Source of the DNA: Eledone cirrhosa
Lineage: Eukaryota > Mollusca > Cephalopoda > Octopoda > Eledonidae
NCBI GenBank assembly: GCA_964016885.1
Contig: OZ024745.1
Location: forward strand, 48,920,042-48,984,041
Length of the DNA: 64,000 nt
Direction: 5' to 3'
Positions 12,301 through 26,600 of the stretch are shown here, one piece after another; the stretch's first letter is position 1; each line of letters starts with the position of its first letter. The notes under the pieces were generated by a model, which was not told where the DNA came from, ran no database searches, and worked only from the letters and a program-made list of their open reading frames with translations. A program made the position numbers and the translations under genes.

Positions 12301-15300
12301 TTCACTTCCCTGACATTTGTACATTATTCTATGTACTATACATGCACCTTTGATGAGTTGTAGTGCACCTGAGCACTGTACACAATAATTTCATTATTAT
12401 TATATATATAGGAGGGAGAGTAAAAAGAGTGATAATTTTTTTAAAAGCTGGTACAATGAGGTAGAAATATACATAGGACAAATGATGACAAATTAAACAA
12501 AAAACAAAGTAATGTTTTACCCTGTCTATTTTAGCATGATAGTTTAGGGCTATTACCATCTTTTCAATCTGTCCTGTTTTATGTGTTTTGATAAGATGGT
12601 AGAAGGTGGGAGCTTACTGTTTCTGGTGATGAAGATGCATTTTATTCTACTAAGGAGGCTTCTGTTGTTAATGGTGACCTCTAGTTGGCTAGATGTGATG
12701 GTGTTGCTAACCTTACTATATAGAGTTGTGTTAAGGTGTTTTAGCTCTAGTTGTGTATAAATGTTCTGCTCAATGTCACAGAATTCTCTCCTTTTGTCTG
12801 ATGGGAGGTATATAATAATAATAATAAAAATAATAATAATGAAATTATTGTGTAAAGTGCTCAGGAGCACTACAACTCATCAAAGGTGCATGTATAGTAC
12901 ATAGAATAATACACAAATGTCAGGGAAGTGAATAGTGTATGAGTCATGATATACATGTGTGTATGTGTATGGAGGGGGAACATTACGTGTAGTGTTGGCG
13001 AATCTCGGGAAGCATGGAGGCCTTAAAGGATGCAGTGTCTCGACAGCTAACAACCGATGCAGGTAGTTTGTTCCATGCTTCAGCAACTCTGAGCATGAAA
13101 AAATGTTTCTGAAAGTCACGGGAACTGCACTGTTTTCTGACTTTGTGAGCATGCCCACGTGTGTTAGACACATGGAAATCAAAAAGGTACTCAGGGTTGT
13201 TGTTGGCAAGATGATTAACAATATTGTGGGTGTTTACCAAGTCAGTTGCCAGGCGTCGGAGCTTCAATGTATCCATGCCCAGGGAAGCAAGGCGCTCAGA
13301 GTATGGTAGATGCCGATGGAGGGTATTCGCTTGGTTGCACGTCTCTGAACAGTTTCCAGGCAGTCAATTTTCTGAGCAAGATAGGGGTTCCAGACTGGTG
13401 ATGCAAATTCTAAGTGTGGCGGCACCATAGCTATGTACAGCTTTAAATAGATAGCTGGAGAGCGGCTGACAAAGGTCTTGCTGAGTCATGCTAAGACACC
13501 CTCAGCCCTCTTGACAATTTTAGAGACGTGCTTCGTCCAACGCAAATCGCTGCTGACCGTAATGCCCAGGTCACGTTCACAAGAAGACTTCTTGATATTA
13601 GTGCTGTGGAGGGAGTATGTGGACGCTGGCTTTTTACTCCCAAAATGCATGGTGGTGCACTTGTCCACAGCTAGCTTGAGTTGCCAGTCTGAGATCCATT
13701 GTTGCATTGTGTCCAGGTCAGACTGCAAGCAAGATCTATAGTGTTCAGGATCTGTCCTTTTTATCTCAAGGTACAGCTTGATGTCATCTGTGTACTTTAA
13801 TACTGTGGAATTCTTTAAGTTGGCATCTATGTCATTAATATATGCCACAAACAAAAGGGGGCCAAGAACAGATCTCTGTGGTACACCAGATGACATCTCA
13901 TATGGTGAGGAATGCTGTCCCAGAACCGTGACTACCTCTCTTCGACTGAGAATGAAGGACTTCAACCAATTAAAAAGATCATCCGTCACACCCATTGCAG
14001 AGAGTTTTGCCATAAGCATTTTGTGTGGCACAGAATTGAAAGCTTTCGCAAAGTCAAGGTAAACAACATCCACCCATGAGCCGCCATCAGTGATCCGGGT
14101 GATGTCTTCAAGAAACTCGATAAGTCGTATTTTTTAAAATGTAGTTCTCTTGAAGTGGTGAGCTGGGACCTAGAGAGATTGTGGAAGTGGGAAGAGTGCT
14201 TTTGTAAGATCTTGGAAATGGAATTCTTGAGTCTAGCTAGTTTAACGTTAAGTTTATGGTTGATGGAGGTGGTTGGAGTGGGTTGCCAGGGTGGAATATG
14301 GAGAAAGAACCAAAGTTCATGTTAACAGAGGTAGTAGTAGTGGCAGTGTTGGTGAAGTCTGTTGTGGTAGTGGTAGGCATGGATGTTAGAGCTGTCACCC
14401 ACTTTAACTGATATGCTGTTTGTACAGAAGTTGGCCTCATTGCCAAGCCTTATCTTCTCAGTGTAGCATTGACCTACGATGAATTTAGATCCATAACTTA
14501 ATAATTCCAATTCTCTAGATGTTGTCGAGCCAGATAGATCGGTTACATGTGCTTTGTTTGTAGTTTCGTTTGTAGTTCTATTGTGGTTGTTGTAATTTCC
14601 AAGTGCCTCTTCACCTAAAAAACATTGCTGCAGCCAAGACATTGAGGTCCCCATATTTCACAAACATGTGGTTAGAATGTTTCAGGAAAGAATCGCTGAA
14701 CAGATTTTACATGCAAAACTAACTGGTCAGGAGACCTGGTCTTGTTTGAGGATCCAGCCAGATCAATTGGAGATAGCTGCTTCTGACAGGACCTGCTCGA
14801 AGGTGTACTTAAGGACTCTGCCCCCAGGAATAAGTGAGGAAAGAAGGAGAAGATTCAACAAGTACTTACTTGTATAGTTGGGGATATTTTAAATACATTC
14901 TTTTTTACTGTTACACTCTCACTTTTTGTAATTTAAGCAAGTTCAGTATCTTACTGGTGTTTTTACTCAATAAGAAGAGGTGTAAAACAGAAAGTTATCT
15001 TTTCCATGAAGCATCAAGTTTAGCTTTTTTGCTGTATTTCTTCTCTTCAATGATCTATATTCTTTCTAATAGTATTTGTTGTATTGGTTTTTAAATATCT
15101 TTTTTATGCTTATAGAATGACCAAATGAGACAGGATATTAGTGACTACAAAATGCAGCTACAATCTCAAAGAGATAACTTATTGCATCAAAAAGAAGGGG
15201 ATTTGGAATATAAAGAAAAGGTATTAAAGAAGAATCGTCAGCTTGGTGAGGCAATGGAAGAATTGCAGGTATGAGAATCTGTTTCTATGAATTATAAACA

Positions 15301-17622
15301 AAATATTTGAATGGTATGTGTTTGTCATTTCCAACAGTACAGGAGTGGTATCACTTGTCAACAGTTAATACATGTAACTGTAGTTTATCTCTGCAAGTGA
15401 AGTGATTGAAGTTTTTAAGATGAGATTATTATAATCCTAGCCAGCACTGAGTTAAGCCACCTTGGGTGGCTATTTACTTATCAAAGGGTTTCTCTCATCC
15501 AGGTCTCTCTGTGTCAGAAGGAAGGAAAAGCTAGTAGTTCCGAGACAGATAACCAAATAAAGAGGTTGCTAAGAGAGTTAGCAATGCCCATCTGAAAAGC
15601 CTTAATGAGGATTTGCTTCATTTCTAAGTTTAAAAGATGGCTGTTCACTCAGTTTCATATGGACCCAAAAATCTGGTATGGTCCCCTATGAGCTCTATGG
15701 CTCCTTGTTGAGATTCACTTGTCTAACCTTTATTTGATGTTTCTTTCCTAAAGTTGGTAACTGCAGATAGAATAGTTTCAGATTTCTATTTTTATTTGTG
15801 CAGAATTTAACTGATGCTAATGAAGACCTGAAAGATCAAGTTGAAAAACTGACTAACAAGTTAACCGAAGCTGTCAAAGATATTGAACAAGCAACTGAAG
15901 AATATTTAAAAGTGAAGGTAATTGATATTAAAGTTATAAAAAAAATATGCACCCATTAGTTATGACTGACCCTGTGTTTGCACCTGGTCAAAGTACAAGC
16001 CTGAGAAAAGAGTTTTGTAAAAGACTAGCTGTTGCCCATGCATGCCAGTCTCCCCTTCCATACCACCAATGTTGTCCAAGGGAAAGGCAAAGATCAATGT
16101 AATTTGGCACTCGTGTTGGTGTAATTCATATTTTCCAGCTGAGTGGATTGGAGCTATGTGAAATAAAATGTTCTGGTCAAAGTGACCAGTCATCCAAGTT
16201 ACCAGTAAGTAAAGCAATTAAGGAGATATGTGTGATATTTGCAAATGTGTGATATTTGCTGAGATGCTGAAAGCATCTGGTATAGTGGGATGCAAGCTAA
16301 CTATGTGCATAGTAAATGAAGTAATACAGGATGGCGTCATACATAATGACTGGAATAGCAATGCCATCAACCACTACTATGGCAAAGGACATATACTGGA
16401 CAGAGGAAATTAGAAATATGAAGTTGATGAATTAGATCATGAATGAACTAAAACCAAACAGATTACAAAACTAATAAGAATGAAATAAACAATTGTTTCT
16501 ACTTTTTGGCACAAGGCCAGCAATTATCCCAGTGTATTACTGGTACTTTATTTAATCGACCCCGTAAGGATGAAAGGCAAAGTTAACCTCGGCGGGATTT
16601 GAACTCAGTCCGTAAAAGGACGTAACTGTGCTGCAAAACATGGCGTCCGACCCTCTACCGATACTGCCAATCCACCATCATTCAAGAAACATGTCAGCTT
16701 TATGGGAATTATAATAAATTGCAGGCTCAGATTAAATACAAAATACTTATGGTTATTGGTTTTGTGTTTTATGTGCAGAAACTATTCCATGTATAAAAGT
16801 TTCTATGTAATGATTATAATATTTATTTGATATCTATTTGTATAGAAAATTGTTGATGATGGTGATAACATCAATGATAAATTAAGAGAAGAGAACGAAT
16901 TTATGAAAAGTCAGGTTGGTATGACATATCTTTCTGAAACTATATAAATATTACAAGAATAAGTAATTATGTCATTTCATTTCATTTCATTTCATTTCAT
17001 TTCATCATTCATTTCATTTTACGTCCGTTTTTTTCCTTGCTTGCAAGGGTGGGACGGGAACTGATTCTGGCTTGATTTCTACAGCTGGATGCCCTTCCTA
17101 ACACCAACCTCATTTTCAGTGAGTGCTGGGTGCTTTTTTTTCATGGCGCCTACACGTCCACTTTACAGTGTGGGCTAGGTGCTTTTTTGCCGTGGCACTT
17201 CCATGACCACTTTGCTGTGGAATGATAGGGACTCCAGTCCTATCATCTCATTTCTACAGCTGAGTAAACTGGAGCAATGTGAAATAAAGTGTCTTGCTCA
17301 AGGAAACAACACATCACCCGGTCTGAGAATTGAACTCACAACCTTTCGATTGCAAGGCCAATGCTCTAACCACTAAGCCATGTGCCTCCATAAATATATA
17401 TCCAATACAATTCAGGGTCTTCTCACTCCAGTTATATGAACCCCTCCCTGGTTGAACTCCACCGCTTTCTGTTTGGTTTGGCCATGTCACTTGGCCAATT
17501 GCAGGTTGGTGAGGTTATGTAACCCAGGGTCTGGTGGGGGAGCCAGTTTAGTTGCCGACCTCGCAACCATGAAGCAGGTACTGGGTTATATGGTATCAGT
17601 AGCAGGTAGGAGCCTCACCTGA

Positions 17623-17671
<49 letters not shown>

Positions 17672-20600
17672 ATTTTCAGGCATAAGGTGTTTGATTTGGC
17701 AAAGTTGTGAGAGTGTTGGGTAGTTTGTTTCAGGTCTCTATGTTCTGTGTTCAAATCTGACCAAGGTCTACTTTGCCTTTCATGATTGATAAAGACAGTA
17801 TCAGTCTAGTGCTGGTGCAGTCATTTCTCCTTCTATCTGTCGTATCCTGGATGTTCTACTGGATTAAAGAAGGGCAGGTTGAGAGGGTGCCTATATGAGC
17901 TTGTAAAACCCTTAGTGAAAGCATGGTTCATACTATCGGCTCTACACATGACAATGCTTTGGGATCGTTAGCTTAGGATGACCTCGGCCTTGTTGAGCAA
18001 AAAGAAGATGGTACATGCTACCAAGTCAACCTTGATTGCCAGTGATGGCTGTAGTAGATTTCTTGGCAGAGAAAATGCTGTTTTTCTCCCAAAATAAGTC
18101 TGGAGAATTTACACTGCCGCTTAGAAGTTGAATGTTACATTAGTCATAGGCCTCTCAAAATGTCCTTCATACAGGGAAATACAATATCGTTTATACTTTG
18201 AAATATAATTTTTAGCTATTAAATATTTATATAGTTTTAATAATAGAGTAGCTGGCTTCTATGTACATGTTATGTATTTAAATTAAAGGATGAATTTATT
18301 GTGGTCTAGATACCATAATTTTTTAGTATGTTAAACCAGTAAAGTTTATTCAGATGTTTAGTTGAAGTGAAAAAGTTAGTTAAAGCTAGTTAATAATATC
18401 TTGAACTCGAAATATATACACGTAGAATAATATAGTATCTAAAGTTAAGGTATTTTCGCAAATATTTCTTTGCAGTTGTGGAAAATAAAAACCACAATTA
18501 AGGATTTGTTTGACACTCATGATTTTTACAACCTTTTTTTGATCATATTGATTATTATTAATATTAATCTATCTGTTTGAGTACTATATTATAATAATTA
18601 TATAATGGGCAAGTCATTTTTAGCCATTCAAAAACACATAAATATTGTTAGATTCATGTTTCATTTATTTTGTGGCATCAAATTTTTTTTTCACTCTTTG
18701 TCACCTCGTCACTGACACAACGTTTTTTGCAACAGTTGTAGATTTTCTGTGGTTTTGTGAATGGCTAAAATGACTTGCTTATGATATAATTGCTTCATTT
18801 CCAACACATGTTGTCAAACAAGCACAACTTGGAAATCAAATCGAAATATACCCATGAGAAGACTGCCATGTTTATGATTATGATTTCTATCTATTTTTCA
18901 GCTTGCTGATTTGATGGAGAAGTTACAAGTAAAATCAGAATCTGATGATTCTGTCATGCTAGCAGTAAATGAAAAAGTGAATGACTGGAAGGTATATAAA
19001 TATTTATTGTTTTTTAAAACTAGCATTTTAAGGTCCTGCTAAAGCAAGGATCAGCCATGTGACCAGTGTGACACCAAAAAATCATTTGTTTTGTTAAGTT
19101 ATAGTAATGTAAGCATTATTGATAATAATCTGGTGAATTTTGTTGTTTTACAGAAAATCCTTGCTGAAAAAGACCAAGACATTGCTAGTTATCAAGGAGA
19201 TATCATGAATCTTCGTAAAAAGCTGGAAGTTGTAAATTTAGATGCTGACCGTTCCTCATTAATTACCCTAACAAGTGTAAGTTGTATACATTAACTTTTA
19301 ACATCCTGTACCACATAAACCACGTTATAGTATAGATTAACTTTCAACATCCTGTACCACATCAAACCACATTATAGTATAGATTAACTCTCAACATCCT
19401 GTACCACATCAAACCACATTGTAGTATACATTAACTCTCAACATCCTGTACCACATCAAACCACATTGTAGTATACATTAACTCTCAACATCCTGTACCA
19501 CATCAAACCACATTGTAGTATACATTAACTCTCAACATCCTGTACCACATCAAACCACATAGTATACATTAACTCTCAACATCCTGTACCACATCAAACC
19601 ACATTATAGTATAGATTAACTCTCAACATCCTGTACCACATCAAACCACATTATAGTATACATTAACTCTCAACATCCTGTACCACATCAAACCACGTTA
19701 TAGTATAGATTAACTTTCAACATCCTGTACCACATCAAACCACATTATAGTATAGATTAACTCTCAACATCCTGTACCACATCAAACCACATTGTAGTAT
19801 ACATTAACTCTCAACATCCTGTACCACATCAAACCACATTATAGTATACATTAACTCTCAACATCCTGTACCACATCAAACCACATTGTAGTATACATTA
19901 ACTCTCAACATCCTGTACCACATCAAACCACATTATAGTATCCATTAACTCTCAACATCCTGTACCACATCAAACCACATTATAGTATACATTAACTCTC
20001 AACATCCTGTACCACATCAAACCACATTATAGTATACATTAACTCTCAACATCCTGTACCACATCAAACCACACTATAGTATACATTAACTCTCAACATC
20101 CTGTACCACATCAAACCACATTGTAGTATACATTAACTTTCAACATCCTGTACCACATCAAACCACATTATAGTATACATTAACTCTCAACATCCTGTAC
20201 CACATCAAACCACATTATAGTATACATTAACTCTCAACATCCTGTACCACATCAAACCACATTATAGTATCCATTAACTCTCAACATCCTGTACCACATC
20301 AAACCACATTATAGTATACATTAACTTTCAACATCCTGTATCACATCAAACCACATTATAGTATACATTAACTCTCAACATCCTGTACCACATCAAACCA
20401 CATTATAGTATAGATTAACTCTCAACATCCTGTACCACATCAAACCACACTATAGTATACATTAACTCTCAACATCCTGTACCACATCAAACCACATTGT
20501 AGTATACATTAACTCTCAACATCCTGTACCACTTCAAACCACATTATGGCATCCATTAACTCTCAACATCCTGTACCACATCAAACCACATTGTAGTATA

Positions 20601-23600
20601 GATTAACTCTCAACATCCTGTACCACATCAAACCACATTGTAGTATACATTAACTCTCAACATCCTGTACCACATCAAACCACATTATAGTGTACATTAA
20701 CTCTCAACATCCTGTACCACATCAAACCACATTATAGTATAGATTAACTTTCAACATCCTGTACCACATCAAACCACATGATAGTATCCATTAACTCTCA
20801 ACATCCTGTACCACATCAAACCACATTGTAGTATACATTAACTCTCAACATCCTGTACCACATCAAACCACATTATAGTATAGATTAACTTTCAACATCC
20901 TGTATCACATCAAACCACATTATAGTATACATTAACTCTCAACATCCTGTACCACATCAAACCACATTATAGTATAGATTAACTCTCAACATCCTGTACC
21001 ACATCAAACCACATTATAGTATACATTAACTTTCAACATCCTGTACCACATCAAACCACATTATAGTATAGATTAACTCTCAACATCCTATACCACGTCA
21101 AACCACATTGTAGTATACATTAACTCTCAACATCCTGTACCACATCAAACCACATTATAGTATACATTAACTCTCAACATCCTGTACCACATCAAACCAC
21201 ATTATAGTATACATTAACTCTCAACATCCTGTACCACATCAAACCACATTATAGTATACATTAACTCTCAACATCCTTTACCACATCAAACCACATTATA
21301 GTATACATTAACTCTCAACATCCTGTACCACATCAAACCACATTATAGTATACATTAACTCTCAACATCCTGTACCACATCAAACCACATTATAGTATAC
21401 ATTAACTCTCAACATCCTGTACCACATCAAACCACATTGTAGTATACATTAACTCTCAACATCCTGTACCACATCAAACCACATTATAGTATACATTAAC
21501 TCTCAACATCCTGTACCACATCAAACCACATTATAGTATAGATTAACTCTCAACATCCTGTACCACATCAAACCACATTATAGTATCCATTAACTCTCAA
21601 CATTCTGTACCATATCAAACCACATTATAGTATAGATTAACTTTCAACATCCTGTACCACATCAAACCACATTATAGTATCCATTAACTCTCAACATGCT
21701 GTACCATATCAAACCACATTATAGTATACATTAACTCTCAACATCCTGTACCACATCAAACCACATGATAGTATCCATTAACTCTCAACATCCTATACCA
21801 CATCAAACCACATTGTAGTATACATTAACTCTCAACATCCTGTACCACATCAAACCACATTATAGTATAGATTAACTTTCAACATCCTGTACCACATCAA
21901 ACCACATTATAGTATAGATTAACTCTCAACATCCTGTACCACATCAAACCACATTGTAGTATACATTAACTCTCAACATCCTGTACCACATCAAACCACA
22001 TTATAGTATAGATTAACTTTCAACATCCTGTACCATATCAAACCACATTATAGTATACATTAACTCTCAACATCCTGTACCACATCAAACCACATGATAG
22101 TATACATTAACTCTCAACATCCTGTACCACATCAAACCACATTGTAGTATACATTAACTCTCAACATCCTGTACCACATCAAACCACATTATAGTATAGA
22201 TTAACTTTCAACATCCTGTACCACATCAAACCACATCATAGTATCCATTAACTCTCAACATCCTGTACCACATCAAACCACATTATAGTATCCATTAACT
22301 CTCAACATGCTGTACCACATCAAACCACATTATAGTATACATTAACTCTCAACATGCTGTACCACATCAAACCACATTATAGTATACATTAACTTTCAAC
22401 ATCCTGTACCACATCAAACCACATTATAGTATAGATTAACTTTCAACATCCTGTACCACATCAAACCACATTATAGTATACATTAACTCTCAACATCCTG
22501 TACCACATCAAACCACATTATAGTATACATTAACTCTCAACATCCTGTACCACATCAAACCACATTATAGTATAGATTAACTCTCAACATGCTGTACCAC
22601 ATCAAACCACATTATAGTATACATTAACTCTCAACATCCTGTACCACATCAAACCACATTATAGTATAGATTAACTCTCAACATCCTGTACCACATCAAA
22701 CCACATTATAGTATCCATTAACTCTCAACATCCTGTACCACATTATACTATAGATTAACTTTCAACATCCTGTACCATATCAAACCACATTATAGTATAC
22801 ATTAACTCTCAACATCCTGTACCACATCAAACAACATTGTAGTATACATTAACTCTCAACATCCTGTACCACATCAAACCACATTATAGTATACATTAAC
22901 TCTCAACATCCTGTACCACATCAAACCACATTATAGTATAGATTAACTCTCAACATCCTGTACCACATCAAACCACATTATAGTATACATTAACTCTCAA
23001 CATCCTGTACCACATCAAACCACGTTATAGTATAGATTAACTTTCAACATCCTGTACCACATCAAACCACATTATAGTATACATTAACTCTCAACATCCT
23101 GTACCACATCAAACCACATTATAGTATACATTAACTCTCAACTTCCTGTACCACATCAAACCACATTATAGTATCCATTAACTCTCAACATCATGTACCA
23201 CATCAAACCACATTATAGTATACATTAACTTTCAACATCCTGTATCACATCAAACCACATTATAGTATACATTAACTCTCAACATCCTGTACCACATCAA
23301 ACCACATTGTAGTATACATTAACTCTCAACATCCTGTACCACATCAAACCACATTATAGTATAGATTAACTCTCAACATCCTGTACCACATCAAACCACA
23401 CTATAGTATACATTAACTCTCAACATCCTGTACCACATCAAACCACATTGTAGTATACATTAACTCTCAACATCCTGTACCACATCAAACCACATTATAG
23501 TATCCATTAACTCTCAACATCCTGTACCACATCAAACCACATTATAGCATCCATTAACTCTCAACATCCTGTACCACATTAAACCACATTGTAGTATACA

Positions 23601-26600
23601 TTAACTCTCAACATCCTGTACCACATCAAACCACATTATAGTGTACATTAACTCTCAACATCCTGTACCACATCAAACCACATTATAGTATAGATTAACT
23701 TTCAACATCCTGTACCACATCAAACCACATGATAGTATCCATTAACTCTCAACATCCTGTACCACATCAAACCACATTGTAGTATACATTAACTCTCAAC
23801 ATCCTGTACCACATCAAACCACATTATAGTATAGATTAACTTTCAACATCCTGTACCACATCAAACCACATTATAGTATAGATTAACTCTCAACATCCTA
23901 TACCACATCAAACCACATTGTAGTATACATTAACTCTCAACATCCTGTACCACATCAAACCACATTATAGTATACATTAACTCTCAACATCCTGTACCAC
24001 ATCAAACCACATTATAGTATAGATTAACTCTCAACATCCTGTACCACATCAAACCACATTATAGTATCCATTAACTCTCAACATTCTGTACCACATCAAA
24101 CCACATTATAGTATAGATTAACTTTCAACATCCTGAACCACATCAAACCACATTATCGTATCCATTAACTCTCAACATGCTGTACCATATCAAACCACAT
24201 TATAGTATACATTAACTCTCAACATCCTGTACCACATCAAACCACATGATAGTATCCATTAACTCTCAACATCCTGTACCACATCAAACCACATTGTAGT
24301 ATACATTAACTCTCAACATCCTGTACCACATCAAACCACATTATAGTATAGATTAACTTTCAACATCCTGTACCACATCAAACCACATTATAGTATACAT
24401 TAACTCTCAACATCCTGTACCACATCAAACCACATTATAGTATAGATTAACTCTCAACATGCTGTACCACATCAAACCACATTATAGTATACATTAACTC
24501 TCAACATCCTGTACCACATCAAACCACATTATAGTATAGATTAACTCTCAACATCCTGTACCACATCAAACCACATTATAGTATCCATTAACTCTCAACA
24601 TCCTGTACCACATCAAACCACATTATAGTATAGATTAACTTTCAACATCCTGTACCATATCAAACCACATTATAGTATACATTAACTCTCAACATCCTGT
24701 ACCACATCAAACCACATTGTAGTATACATTAACTCTCAACATCCTGTACCACATCAAACCACATTATAGTATACATTAACTCTCAACATCCTGTACCACA
24801 TCAAACCACATTATAGTATAGATTAACTCTCAACATCCTGTACCACATCAAACCACATTATAGTATACATTAACTCTCAACATCCTGTACCACATCAAAC
24901 CACGTTATAGTATAGATTAACTTTCAACATCCTGTACCACATCAAACCACATTATAGTATACATTAACTCTCAACATCCTGTACCACATCAAACCACATT
25001 ATAGTATAGATTAACTCTCAACATGCTGTACCACATCAAACCACATTATAGTATACATTAACTCTCAACATCCTGTACCACATCAAACCACATTATAGTA
25101 TAGATTAACTCTCAACATCCTGTACCACATCAAACCACATTATAGTATCCATTAACTCTCAACATCCTGTACCACATCAAACCACATTATAGTATAGATT
25201 AACTTTCAACATCCTGTACCATATCAAACCACATTATAGTATACATTAACTCTCAACATCCTGTACCACATCAAACCACATTGTAGTATACATTAACTCT
25301 CAACATCCTGTACCACATCAAACCACATTATAGTATACATTAACTCTCAACATCCTGTACCACATCAAACCACATTATAGTATAGATTAACTCTCAACAT
25401 CCTGTACCACATCAAACCACATTATAGTATACATTAACTCTCAACATCCTGTACCACATCAAACCACGTTATAGTATAGATTAACTTTCAACATCCTGTA
25501 CCACATCAAACCACATTATAGTATACATTAACTCTCAACATCCTGTACCACATCAAACCACATTATAGTATACATTAACTCTCAACATCCTGTACCACAT
25601 CAAACCACATTATAGTATCCATTAACTCTCAACATCATGTACCACATCAAACCACATTATAGTATACATTAACTTTCAACATCCTGTATCACATCAAACC
25701 ACATTATAGTATACATTAACTCTCAACATCCTGTACCACATCAAACCACATTATAGTATAGATTAACTTTCAACATCCTGTACCACATCAAACCACATTA
25801 TAGTATAGATTAACTCTCAACATCCTATACCACATCAAACCACATTGTAGTATATATTAACTCTCAACATCCTGTACCACATCAAACCACATTATAGTAT
25901 ACATTAACTCTCAACATCCTGTACCACATCAAACCACATTATAGTATAGATTAACTCTCAACATCCTGTACCACATCAAACCACATTATAGTATCCATTA
26001 ACTCTCAACATTCTGTACCACATCAAACCACATTATAGTATAGATTAACTTTCAACATCCTGAACCACATCAAACCACATTATAGTATCCATTAACTCTC
26101 AACATGCTGTACCATATCAAACCACATTATAGTATACATTAACTCTCAACATCCTGTACCACATCAAACCACATGATAGTATCCATTAACTCTCAACATC
26201 CTGTACCACATCAAACCACATTGTAGTATACATTAACTCTCAACATCCTGTACCACATCAAACCACATTATAGTATAGATTAACTCTCAACATGCTGTAC
26301 CACATCAAACCACATTATAGTATACATTAACTCTCAACATCCTGTACCACATCAAACCACATTATAGTATAGATTAACTCTCAACATCCTGTACCACATC
26401 AAACCACATTATAGTATCCATTAACTCTCAACATCCTGTACCACATCAAACCACATTATAGTATAGATTAACTTTCAACATCCTGTACCATATCAAACCA
26501 CATTATAGTATACATTAACTCTCAACATCCTGTACCACATCAAACCACATTATAGTATAGATTAACTTTCAACATCCTGTACCATATCAAACCACATTAT

